Origin: Piper betle
Taxonomy: Eukaryota; Streptophyta; Magnoliopsida; Piperales; Piperaceae
Direction: 5' to 3'
DNA length: 64,000 bases
NCBI GenBank assembly: GCA_033002965.1
Contig: JAURVB010012671.1
Coordinates: 122,495-186,494, forward strand
Shown: positions 11,128 through 20,190 of the stretch, in pieces
How positions within the stretch are numbered: the stretch's first letter is position 1
Layout: every line of letters starts with the position of its first letter
Notes under the pieces: generated by a model
What the model saw: only the letters and a program-made list of their open reading frames with translations
Databases searched by the model: none
What the model was told of the DNA's origin: nothing
Program-made: the position numbers and the translations under genes

Positions 11128-12935
11128 TCAGATTGAATAAGAAGGGCTCAACATGGTCGAGTCGGCGCCGCCGCCGGCGATGAGGCGGAGGAGTGCGGCG
11201 GAGAGCTGGTCCTGGGCGTAGACGCGGCCAGCCATCTTCACGGTGGCCTGCTGGATCATCAACTCGTTCACCACTGACACGCTCGCGAAGAGCAGGTCCA
11301 GCTCCATCTCCTTCAAGGCTGCCATCAGCCTCGCCGCCGGGTGGTTCGCCTTCCCGGACTGTATCCTCACCACCGCCTCCCTCCCCAGTATCTGCACCTC
11401 CACCTCCACCCCCTTCACCCGACTCCTGCCGCCGGCCCCGGCGGGGCGGGGGTCGGGGTTGAGCGAGTCGAGCTGGGACCGGAGCGAGTTGCGGTCGGAT
11501 TGGAGGTCCTGGACCTTGGACCGGAGCTCGTTGATGTAGGCGATGGTATCGCCGAGGAGGGAGGTCTTGTCCATCTTGGATACGTTGGGGACGACGGCGC
11601 GGAGGGCGTAGAACCGCTGGTTGAGCTTATCCCTCCGCTGCCGCTCCGCCTCCACGTGGTTCAGCGGCTTCTCACGCCCGTTCGCCGGCTTCCGCCCCCT
11701 CTTCCTCGGGCACTTCTCCGCCGCCGCCACCTCGCGGATCGACGCCTCGAGATCGGACTGATCCGAGTCGCAGAGGTGGTTCGCTGCCGACTTCGCGAAG
11801 GAGAGGATGCCGTCGTCCGAGTCGGGCGGGCTCGGCCGCTTCCTACTATTATCGTCGTCGTGGTTGGGGAAGAGGAAATTGGCTGGGTTTCCGCGGGCTT
11901 CGCCGTGGAAGCTCAGGATCTCGCCGGATTCGGGCTTGCAGGGGGCGGAGCTGTGCCGGATCGTCGTCTCTAGCCCGAATTCGGCGAAATTGAGATCCCT
12001 CGTCGTCATGTACCCCGCGTTCTGGTTTCGATGCAACTCGATCGACTTCGAATTGGGGGTTGTGAAGAGCTGCAGCGGCGTGGATCTCGTCGCCTCCGGC
12101 GGCGGCAGGGTAGAGGAGGTGCCAGTGGTGACCTCGCCGGCGGAGGGGTCGGACAGCCCCAGCGCCGACGGGTCGCTCTCCCCCTGATCGACCGGCCACT
12201 GCGCGCCGCCGCCGCCGCGGATTTGAGATATCCGAGCCTTGCTAAAGAGGTGCTTGACCTTGGCCATGAGGTCGGAGCTGTGGTGGATGAGGCTGGAGGA
12301 GCCGAGCTCGACCACGCCGCCAGCGACCGGGATGCAGACGAGGGTCCGGATCCCGAACGCCGAAGCCTGGCGAGCCCGGTCGCACGTGCTGGCGGCGAGG
12401 CGGTCGCCACCGGCCGCCCAGACGGGGGCGGCGGAGAAGAAGGCCTGGCCGGGGAGGCCGGCGCCGTTGGCGAAGGACTGGGTCATCGACACCAGGAAGA
12501 ACCACTCGGTGTCCGTCACCTCCTCGTCCACCGAGTTGTCCTGCCCCCGTCGCCGCCGGCGCTGGAGGTGAGCGCATTGAGCTCCCGGAGCACCTTCTTG
12601 CGGCGCTCCTGCAGGGCGCGGGAGGCGGCGGTGGCGGCCGCCCGCCGCTTGTCCTCCTCCCCGCCCTTGTGGTAGCCGTCGCCCCAGCCGAGCACGCCGG
12701 CGCCGTCCGCTGAGGCTTTCCAGTAGATGGCGTAGGTCCAGCTCTCCCGGGCCGTGTCGATCACCGCCTGCAGCCGCTGCTGCAGCGACTCCTGCAACGT
12801 CTGAGCTGGGAGGTGGTGGGGCTTGTGGTCGGGAAGGGAGGTGGTGGAGGAGGAAGTCGGCCAGGGGAAGGGGGCAAGTTCGGAAGCAATGAAAGCTTCC
12901 ATCATGGAAGAGTTGTCGTCTACACACAGGTTCAT
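11128..12935 (-). CDS. MYC2-type bHLH transcription factor, single exon, with one frameshift
   Basis: Nuclear bHLH regulator of the JAZ-repressed MYC2/3/4 family, which binds G-box promoters in jasmonate signalling. The start at 12935 fits the family N-terminus ([10 protein letters not shown]). About 602 residues result when the frameshift is ignored; Arabidopsis MYC3 and MYC4 are of similar size. In order: bHLH-MYC N domain with WTYAIYW (about 66-72) and [10 protein letters not shown] (81-90), DTEWFF (about 142-147), [11 protein letters not shown] (about 193-203); bHLH at about 420-480 with the H-E-R DNA-contact pattern in [10 protein letters not shown]; and a C-terminal ACT-like region (about 505-590). 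Absence of introns is normal for this subfamily. Between codons for GGDG and DNSVDEE the frame shifts: a C5 run at 12544-12548 needs one more base. Codons are extremely GC-rich. The family call is firm; orthology to MYC2 rather than MYC3/4 is not resolved. Confidence 0.93.
12544..12548 (-). other. Frameshift point in the MYC2-type gene
   Basis: On the coding strand the run reads G5. Upstream codons end in GAC GGG GGC; downstream family-conserved codons ([15 protein letters not shown]) are in the frame reached by one extra G. Both flanks are otherwise uninterrupted for 130 and 470 codons. Confidence 0.85.
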
Positions 12936-13290
12936 GGTTACTAACTGACTACTACTGCCACTCTAGCACTCTGCTAGTCGAATTGATTCAATTTCTATCC
13001 ATGCAGAAAGATCGGGGCAGTAACTTTATCCGTTTCCAGTGGAGTTAGCGATTGCCGTTGCCGGAGAAGATGGTGGTGGAGAGTAGGGTTTAGGAAGAGG
13101 AGAAGGAGGTGAGGGGGGATATAGAGGAGGGCGGGGGAGGGGTGGGGCCACAATGGCGGTGGCCCCTCTTCCTTGTAATCCACGTCAAGCTTTCCGCCCC
13201 GGTCAGTTCTTGGATTTCACTGTTCACTCTTTTTTTTGCCCCATGAAAAAGAAAGGTGGTTGTCACAGTAGCTACATGGATCTGCATTTA
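12936..13290 (-). promoter_or_regulatory. 5'-UTR and promoter-proximal region of the MYC2-type gene
   Basis: Upstream of the start codon on the minus strand lies a pyrimidine-rich stretch (about 13185-13070, CTCC and CCCC runs) with a TATA-like CTATATCC at about 13117-13124. This is a typical plant leader and core promoter composition. The exact transcription start cannot be read from the sequence. Confidence 0.4.
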
Positions 13291-13299
13291 TCACATTTT

Positions 13300-13740
13300 T
13301 AGTATCTTTCGTCGCTTTCAATACGTGGCTATTGGAAAAAAATGCTTTCCATAACTTATTTTTAAATTTTGTTATTGTGCAATAGGTCCCAAAAGATGTT
13401 CCTAAGTCAAGTATTTTTAAATTTTTGTTATTGTTATTGTGCAATAAGTCCCAAATGATTCAATTTTTAGAGCTTTATTGACTCCAAAAAAACTCTAAGT
13501 CAAGTAATAAAAATTATAATATGATTAAGTAATTTTAATTTTTTTTTAAAACTTCATCAAAAAAATGTTTAATTTTTCTAAGCCAAAATTCAAAAGTTAT
13601 ATTGATAAGATATTAAAAGAATTACTCATTTCATACTCTCTGTCGGCTTGTAATAAAGTAATGGATAAGTAATTATTATGGGTCTGGACCGGTCGAAGAT
13701 TATTTTGGATCAACTTCATTATATCATCAACCAACTATAC
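13300..13740. other. AT-rich spacer with a short imperfect duplication
   Basis: No gene. A segment with TTGTTATTGTGCAATA followed by GTCCCAAA occurs twice (about 13366-13395 and 13425-13455). Confidence 0.5.
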
Positions 13741-14560
13741 ATAATATATATTATATATTATAATATATATATATATATATAGGAAATAAAATTCATGTGG
13801 TTGAGCACAGGCAGTTTGCCTGTGCTCAAGTTTGATCTTGGCCGTTGGATTAGCATCCAACGGCCAAGATAAAAAACAGGGGTGGCCGCCAGCGCCGCCG
13901 CGGCAGCCACGGCGGAGGGGCAGAAGGGTGCCTGGCCACGGCGACGGCCGGGGGGGGGGGGGGGGGCGGCGGCGACGACGGGGACTGGGTTTGTCCGGGG
14001 GCGGCGGCCGCGTGGTCGTGGGTTGCCACGCGGGGGGCGTGGCGCGGCGGGGTGGCGGGCGGGGGCGCGGCGCGGGGGCGGGCAGGGGCCGAGGGGGGCG
14101 CGGCGGGGTGGTGGGTGGGGGCCGAGGGGGCGCGGTGGGGTGGCGGGCGGGGGCCGAGGGGTGGCGCGGCGGGGTGGCGGGCAGGGGACAGGGGACGGGG
14201 GCGGGGTGGCGGGCAGGGGCGCGGCGGGGTGGCGGGTGGGGGACGGCGACAGGGTGGGGGTGGTGTCGCCCGGCGGCGGGGCGGCAGGCCGGCAGGGAAG
14301 AGGCGGGGCGGCTAGATCCGCCGCCCTGTCGCCGCCGGTGGTGGGGGGAGGGGTCGCCGCCGGTGGTGGGGGGAGGGGGTCGCCGCCCTATCGGCCGGGG
14401 GCGGCGACGGGCTGGGCAGGGGGTTGCGTCGGCCGGAGTGGCGGCGACGCGTTGGCCGGCGGCGGCATTTTTTTTCATCCAGCCGTTGGATTAAATCCAA
14501 CGGCTGGATGGCTCAAGCACAGGCAGTCCGCCCTCACATATATATATATATATATATAAT
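13741..14560. mobile_element. (TA)n-flanked foldback element with G-rich interior
   Basis: The element is bounded on both sides by TA-dinucleotide tracts (about 13740-13781 and 14538-14559). The left end holds GAGCACAGG...CCTGTGCTC and then CCGTTGGATT...ATCCAACGG; the right end, reverse-complemented, repeats the same order with GGACTGCCTGTGCTTGAG and CCGTTGGATT...ATCCAACGG. So there are inverted terminal regions that each contain hairpins. Insertion into TA microsatellites recalls the Micron elements described from rice, but I cannot establish relationship. The interior (13890-14470) is G-rich low-complexity DNA without a gene. Confidence 0.6.
13950..14470 (+). repeat. G-rich minisatellite with strong strand asymmetry
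   Basis: It starts with a run of 17 G (13950-13966) and continues with six or more units of roughly 35-45 bp built on GGGGTGGCGGGCGGGGGC followed by CGAGGGG or GCGGC. Nearly all runs of three or more G are on the plus strand, giving many possible G-quadruplexes. Long open frames on both strands are by-products of the composition. Confidence 0.8.
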
Positions 14561-15183
14561 GCACGTACTACATTATATATGACCTTGACTATCCAATCTA
14601 GAGTCTAAAAAACTGCAATTCATTTAACCAAGGTACCGAGTTGAACATCATAAGCGCCAAGTTATTATTTCTTTGAGCTTGCTCCCACAAATCAAAATCG
14701 CAATCTTTTATACTTCAGAAAAATACGTACAACTTTGAAAACACAAAGTACAAGCAGAGACGTGCTATTGAGCTAAGTGCATTGTTTGAAGAGCAAAAAC
14801 CATGCTTTGCACATTTTTTCCGACATGGTACCATTGCATGGTCACAATGTCAACGTCCAAGTGACACCACAAGTCTGAGCTAAACGTGGTGCTTAACATA
14901 TTCAACTGCATGCATGAACATTGTGAGATGAATCTGACCATGAAATGCTAAACACCATGCATGCACACATACTATCTTTGTCGCAGTCTTGTATACACCT
15001 CCTAGAACCGTACTCGACGTCGCAATCATATACATAAAACGCATTCAAGGACCAGCAAACCCTTTCTATAGCATGTAAGTACTGGCCTTCACCGTAAACC
15101 TACATAGGATTTGCTGTATCAATTGTGAAAGCACATAAAAATTGGTTCTACGTTATATAATTATTACGTATAGATACTTATAC
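14561..15183. other. Gene-free AT-rich stretch
   Basis: I see no gene, RNA or clear repeat here. Confidence 0.5.
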
Positions 15184-15623
15184 CAGTGGGAAAATATCCT
15201 TTTGTTACTAAAATTTTTGGTGAAAAAATACCATTTTTTGGTGATGAAATGGTCTTTCTTGCCAAAACTTGTCACCAAAATTTTCAATCATAAAATCTTC
15301 CACAACTAATTTAATTCAGTAGTATAATGACAACAAGTTGTCACCAAACATATTCTGTGACAAAATTTAGTGGCAAATTTGTCACTGAATTCTCATGACA
15401 AAATAGTGATGGAAAATCAAAAAAATAGTGACATAATTCGGTAGTTAATATTTGCCATCGAATTTCGGTGACTCTTCAGTGCTAACGTAGTTCTGTCACC
15501 GAAACTTTCGGTGACCTTTTGGTAGTTATTTTGGTATTACAATAATTTAGTGATTCAGTGATAACTTGACGGTAAATTTGTCACTAAAATTTTTAGTAAC
15601 ACCGAGCCCATTTTCTACTAGTG
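15184..15623. mobile_element. Candidate non-autonomous CACTA-like element
   Basis: The right end, reverse-complemented, reads CACTAGTAGAAAATGGG, close to the CACTA termini of plant En/Spm elements, and continues into GTTACTAAAAATTTT. The left end reads CAGTGGGAAAATATCC and continues into GTTACTAAAATTTTTGG, an imperfect inverted match. Inside, short motifs such as TCGGTGAC, TTTGTCAC and GTCACCAAA recur in both orientations, as subterminal repeats do in this superfamily. The outermost left bases deviate from CACTA and no 3-bp target duplication is clear. There is no coding sequence. Confidence 0.5.
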
Positions 15624-16260
15624 TTATAAAATTGATCATAATATATAATAATTTAATTAGTATTTCTTAGATTATCTTAAGTGTAGACGATTGAGTAATA
15701 TAATTGTGTAATGACATAAATTATTGTTATTATATGTTGGAATCATTGAAAATCTATTAAGATTGATTTCTCATTGAACAATTGTTTTTTAAAGATTAAA
15801 TAACTAATTTTCCACATTCAAATCAATTTCAATAACCTTACCAAACAAAGAAGTTCAAAGTTAAAATTTTTACAATATTGTTGCCAGCTAATTGATTTAT
15901 TTATGAGATAACTATACATTTATTTATGTATTTACGTTCCATCTTGAAGGTGGTAGCCTCAAACTAAGTATTTTCCAACCGATCGAACGCGTATCACGAA
16001 GGAAATAAATACACATGCATGATATATCATATCAGATTGAGCAAAGGTCTTCACGTCTATTTATTAAAATTAGCCTAAAACATTGACAAAAAATACATTC
16101 ATGCCAAATGATCATGATGACTTTTATGTTTTTCCAATAATTTTATGATGACCCCCCCCAAAAAAACCCTTTAGGATTATTATTCAAATACGCTTCATTT
16201 TATTTACATATGTGCAGACGTTAAACAAATTTCAAACATTTAGATGTGCTACACAAGTTG
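15624..16260. other. Gene-free AT-rich stretch
   Basis: No gene or repeat is recognisable. Confidence 0.5.
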
Positions 16261-16264
16261 TACG

Positions 16265-16850
16265 TAATATGGAGGGGTAGGTGAGGGAGAAAAGGCCGGA
16301 GATGGTGGTCGCCGGCGGCAGAGTTGTCGGCGTCAGGGTGAGGCAGGGGAGGAGGCAGTGATGAGGGTGAGGAGAGAAGGGTTGGGAGGTATAAGGTGAT
16401 GGTAATTTCGTAGATTAAACTTGACTTGCTCCCGACTCAAGTCAATACTAATAAATAAATTCTAAAAATATAAAATATAATATAATAACATATCATAAAA
16501 TAAAATAATAGAGTCCTAACTCGAATGACATACTCTAAGCCTACTAACCCACCCAAAAATAATAAATAACGCATCCTAACGCAAACAACGACCTAAATCA
16601 AATTCTATGGTCTATTAAAATAAAACGAAAAAAATATAGGGCATACTCACATATATTATGATAACTCATTCTATTTTTGTCTTACTGATGCTATCATAAT
16701 ATATTTTGGTACATATGACCTTCATAGTTCATAACATATGGCTAGCTTCGGCTCAGTGCATGTGTTCTAAAACTAACTCGACTGAAAATAACGGTTGAAC
16801 AAATAAGTGTCGGGTATAAAACCCCGACTCGAGTCATGGGTTTTATAGGG
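16265..16850 (-). mobile_element. LTR fragment (copy H) of the dominant family
   Basis: This is a minus-strand fragment with the family's order: a short GC-rich block (about 16265-16395), the module around GACTCAAGTCAA (16430-16443), CCTAACGC near 16573, and the terminal dyad CCCCGACTCGAGTCATGGG before GTTTTATA (16822-16849). The expected terminal CA has become TA. No partner LTR is seen nearby. Confidence 0.65.
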
Positions 16851-17138
16851 CTATTTTTCGACAAAGTGCAACATTTATGATCATAAATACTAAAATATTC
16901 TCTGGTAGAGTGGTCACTCTACTAGAATAGGGGTTAGATGTATACCTATATATATTTATTGTGTTGTTTAAATTATTTATTATGGTTATACAGACTTAAT
17001 AATTTTATCACTAATGTGAAATTGCCTATGTAGGTATGAACTAGCTTAAAACGAAACCCTTGGTGGTGACAGAGAGAGATTTAGTGGATTGACTATCTCT
17101 TATCTTTATTAGTTGATTTTTTTTTGTTATTTGTTATA

Positions 17139-17162
17139 TATATATATATATATATATATATG
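17139..17162. repeat. (TA)n microsatellite
   Basis: About twelve TA units in gene-free DNA. Confidence 0.9.
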
Positions 17163-17429
17163 ACTTGAGATATTATATTGCATGACAGTGAACATGGTTA
17201 GGTTTATAGAATTTAAATAATTATTATTTGGCATGTTAGTAGTTGAACAATACAATTGTGATAGTTAATAAATTTAGTTTTTACCTTACAAATAATTATT
17301 ATTTTCAATATGCATGTTATACAACTTATTTAATTATTTTTGATAATCTAAATTTACTCTTTTATTGGGGTTTGAGTTTGTATGTTAGGTAATCCCCGGT
17401 TCGTGTTGGACTTTTTGGGCAGGGTGTTA

Positions 17430-17955
17430 TAACAGCAGTCACGGTGGGGGCGAAATGATAGTCAGGACGGTGGTAGTCGGTCGAAAATAGGTAGAATGGC
17501 AGTGGCTAGGGCAATTATCATTGGAAGAGAAACGATGTCACCGACGGCGATATGGGCAACAAAGGCCTATGGGGCTGGTCTCAATCGACAGATTTCACTA
17601 AGAGGAGTCAATTGCCGGGAGTGGAATGGCTAGAGGACCAATGGTACGACAATGGTGGCACTCCAAAGTTGGGGTGGCGCCGGCGTTTTCGAAAAATTTG
17701 GTAAGTTTCAAAGGCTTTTCTGGCAGATTACGGTGGTTCTAGGGTCAGAGAAAGAGTTGGGTGTGTTTCCGGTAACGAGATGAACGCGGTGGAGATGATG
17801 CCATGGCAAACAAAGGTCAGAGTGGGGAGATATGAAGGTCCAAAGTAGGAGGGTCAAAGAGGGTGAGAAACGAGTGTCACGGCCAGAGAGTGCCAAATTT
17901 TGCCACATGGCAGAATGCTGATGGTGGTCACCTAGGGCGCACGTAGGGGATCCGA

Positions 17956-18009
<54 letters not shown>

Positions 18010-18512
18010 TAGAAAGCTCTCGTTGATGCCGTCGTAACTCAAAACTAACGCAAAGTCAAATGAAATCTCTATAAACGGGAATCGATGTCTGAAGTACAAA
18101 ATCAGCGAGAAACCCTAAAATTGGCTAAAAAATCAAATCAAATTCAAACCAAAGAACGATTGAATTGAGGTGAGTGAGACATCCAAGATTCCCAATGCTC
18201 GAAATGAACAACCTAGAAAGCCCAACAAGGATGTTAAAACGCAGTCACAGGCCTAATCAAATCCTAATCCTCACTCAAACCCCAACACCTAAACATGAGT
18301 AAAATCAACATTATAGATAATATGAATTGTGAATTGTGCTCCCCACACTCCACTTGTCATCCCTTGCACGCTATGATATAAACAGCCGATATCATGCACA
18401 CGGCCCAAATGGCCCCACATACGAAACACAAAAGTCGAACCAATCGTAGAACTAACCCGAATCAGGTCAAAGCAGATTAAAACCATGAATCAAAGGTTTG
18501 GGTCTTACACAA
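17430..18512 (-). mobile_element. Possible LTR of another retrotransposon family, interrupted by (TA)n
   Basis: The right edge on the minus strand reads TGTAAGACCCAAACC (18498-18512) and the left side begins after GGGTGTTATAACA near 17420-17433; both are LTR-like borders. Between them lie a GC-richer segment (17440-17950), a (TA)n tract (17957-18005) and an AT-rich segment. No PBS, polypurine tract or partner was found, so this is tentative. Confidence 0.3.
17957..18005. repeat. (TA)n microsatellite
   Basis: About 24 uninterrupted TA units. Confidence 0.92.
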
Positions 18513-18872
18513 ACCCTTGGAGCTTGACTTGAACTCAAAATAAATGAATCGACCTTGAGCATAGTTGAACTCATTTCGACTCGCTTAATTAGCACCAATA
18601 GTTAGAAGAATTATATTGAGATGAAAATTTATAATTACCTTTGATATTTATTTTTATATTTGTTTATGTTAATTTTAAATTATGAGACCCGCTAATTTGC
18701 TTCAAATAAAAGGTGTTGCCCATGTAAATTATACGAATTGTAGCTCATGTATATATAGTACCACCTAAAAAATGGTTTATCACCAATCATACGTTATTTA
18801 AAACTATGATTAGTAATGTTTAAAGGCACTGTCTGCAACATGGTTGCCCAGAGTACTCAAACCCATACACAC

Positions 18873-18877
<5 letters not shown>

Positions 18878-18936
<59 letters not shown>

Positions 18937-19560
18937 AAAAGGGTTCTTGTCCTGAAGCACAGCCAAGATGGTTGTGCTGCACTTTCCAGCCGTTGGATTG
19001 ATCCAATCCAACAGCTAGAAATTAAAACAAGCTCCACCACCCCACAACCCCCGCCCCCTGTTTCTTCCCCTGCCTGGCCGCCGCGGCCCTTTCCCCGCCG
19101 CACCCCGCTTCCCCCGGCCCCAACCCCCTACCGCTCCCGCCCCTCCACGCCGGCATCTTCCTCGACCCTTCCGACTTCGGCCTCAAGCGCGACGTCGGTC
19201 CGGACCTTTCCTTCCCCCTCCCTGCGCCGCCGCTGCCGCCCGGTCATGCCTGCTCCCATTCCACATCGTCAGCGGCTTGCGATATCTTTTTCAGCGGCAA
19301 CATTTGGCTGGCGGGGCGGTTGCGGCCCGGGGTGTGGTCTCGCCGATAGTGGGTTCGAACAGGGGCTCCTCTGTTAAGAGCGAGTCAGGAGCGTCGAATT
19401 GTGAGATTGGTAAGGCAGCGACAGCACAGGGAAGCGGCGTAGCTAGCTGGCAGCAGGCGGTCGGCGGCGAGGTCGCTGGTGATAGCGGTGGCACAACAAA
19501 ACAGAGGGAGCGGGGGCAATCGGTAGGTAGGGGAAGAAACAAGGGAGAAGGTCGGGGGTA
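18878..19560 (+). mobile_element. Second (TA)n-adjacent element, related to the 13741-14560 element
   Basis: Immediately right of a (TA)n tract (about 18878-18932) the sequence runs AAGGGTTCTTG, AAGCACAGCC...GGTTGTGCTGCAC and CCGTTGGATTGATCCAATCC. This is the same order of hairpins as at the left end of the element at 13741-14560. The opposite terminal region is not visible; the sequence runs into an LTR-family fragment near 19560, so the copy appears truncated or overwritten. The interior is GC-rich and contains an exon-like reading frame. Confidence 0.5.
19139..19333 (+). pseudogene. Exon-like gene fragment inside a transposon
   Basis: One plus-strand frame reads with strong G/C preference at third codon positions, through HAGIFLDPSDFGLKRDVG, PDLSFPLPAP and CDIFFSGNIWLAG, and stops at TAG (19348-19350) after losing codon character. 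I do not recognise the protein. The contrast between this frame and its neighbours suggests a captured host exon, as in Pack-type elements. Chance in GC-rich DNA remains possible. Confidence 0.3.
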
Positions 19561-20190
19561 GTTTCATAATAAAAACTTACTCGGTCCCGACTCGAGTCAA
19601 TATTATAAAATATATCCTGAAAAATATAATAAAATATAGAATAAAATACCATAAAATAAAATAATCAAATTCTAACTCGAATAACATGCTATAAACCTAA
19701 TAGCCCACCAAAAACTAATAAATTACGCGCTCTACCGCGATAAAGGAGAAAAGAAAGGGCGATAACAATTTCGTAATAAAAATTTGACTTACTCCCAACT
19801 CTAGTAAATATTACGAAATAAATTAAAAAATTAAATAATTTCTTAATAAAAATTTGACTCTCTCCCAACTAGAGTTAATATTACGAAATAAATTTAAAAA
19901 ATAAAATAAAATAATTTCGTTATAAAAACTTAACTAGTTCCCGACCCGAGGTGGCGGGCCACGGCTCCAGATCGAAACCTGGACGAGGCCCATCTTTGCC
20001 GGGTAGGGGAGAAACTTGACTCGCTCGATGGGGGAGAAAAGACAGCTAGTAAAGAAAAATGAAATGATAGCAATTTTGTAATAAAGGTTGACTCGGTCCA
20101 GACTCGAGTCAATATTATAAAATATATCTTAAAAAATATGAAAAAAATAAAGTAAAATACCATAAAATAAAATAATCCATTAGAACTCGA
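19560..20190 (-). mobile_element. Fragmented and partly triplicated LTR-family sequence
   Basis: The module with ACTCGAGTCAATATTATAAAATA recurs near 19585-19612, 19790-19815, 19855-19882 and 20095-20120, each followed by an AATAAA-rich stretch. It matches the equivalent module in the LTR copies at 37-55 kb. These are broken, locally duplicated fragments without LTR ends. Confidence 0.55.

Noticed and set aside
11193..12675. Open frames antisense to the MYC2-type gene, up to 214 codons
   Set aside because: Shadow frames of a GC-rich exon; the minus-strand frame carries all recognisable domains.
13735..14559. Open frames of 220-247 codons on both strands
   Set aside because: They are translations of the G-rich minisatellite and TA tracts; no codon bias or domain.
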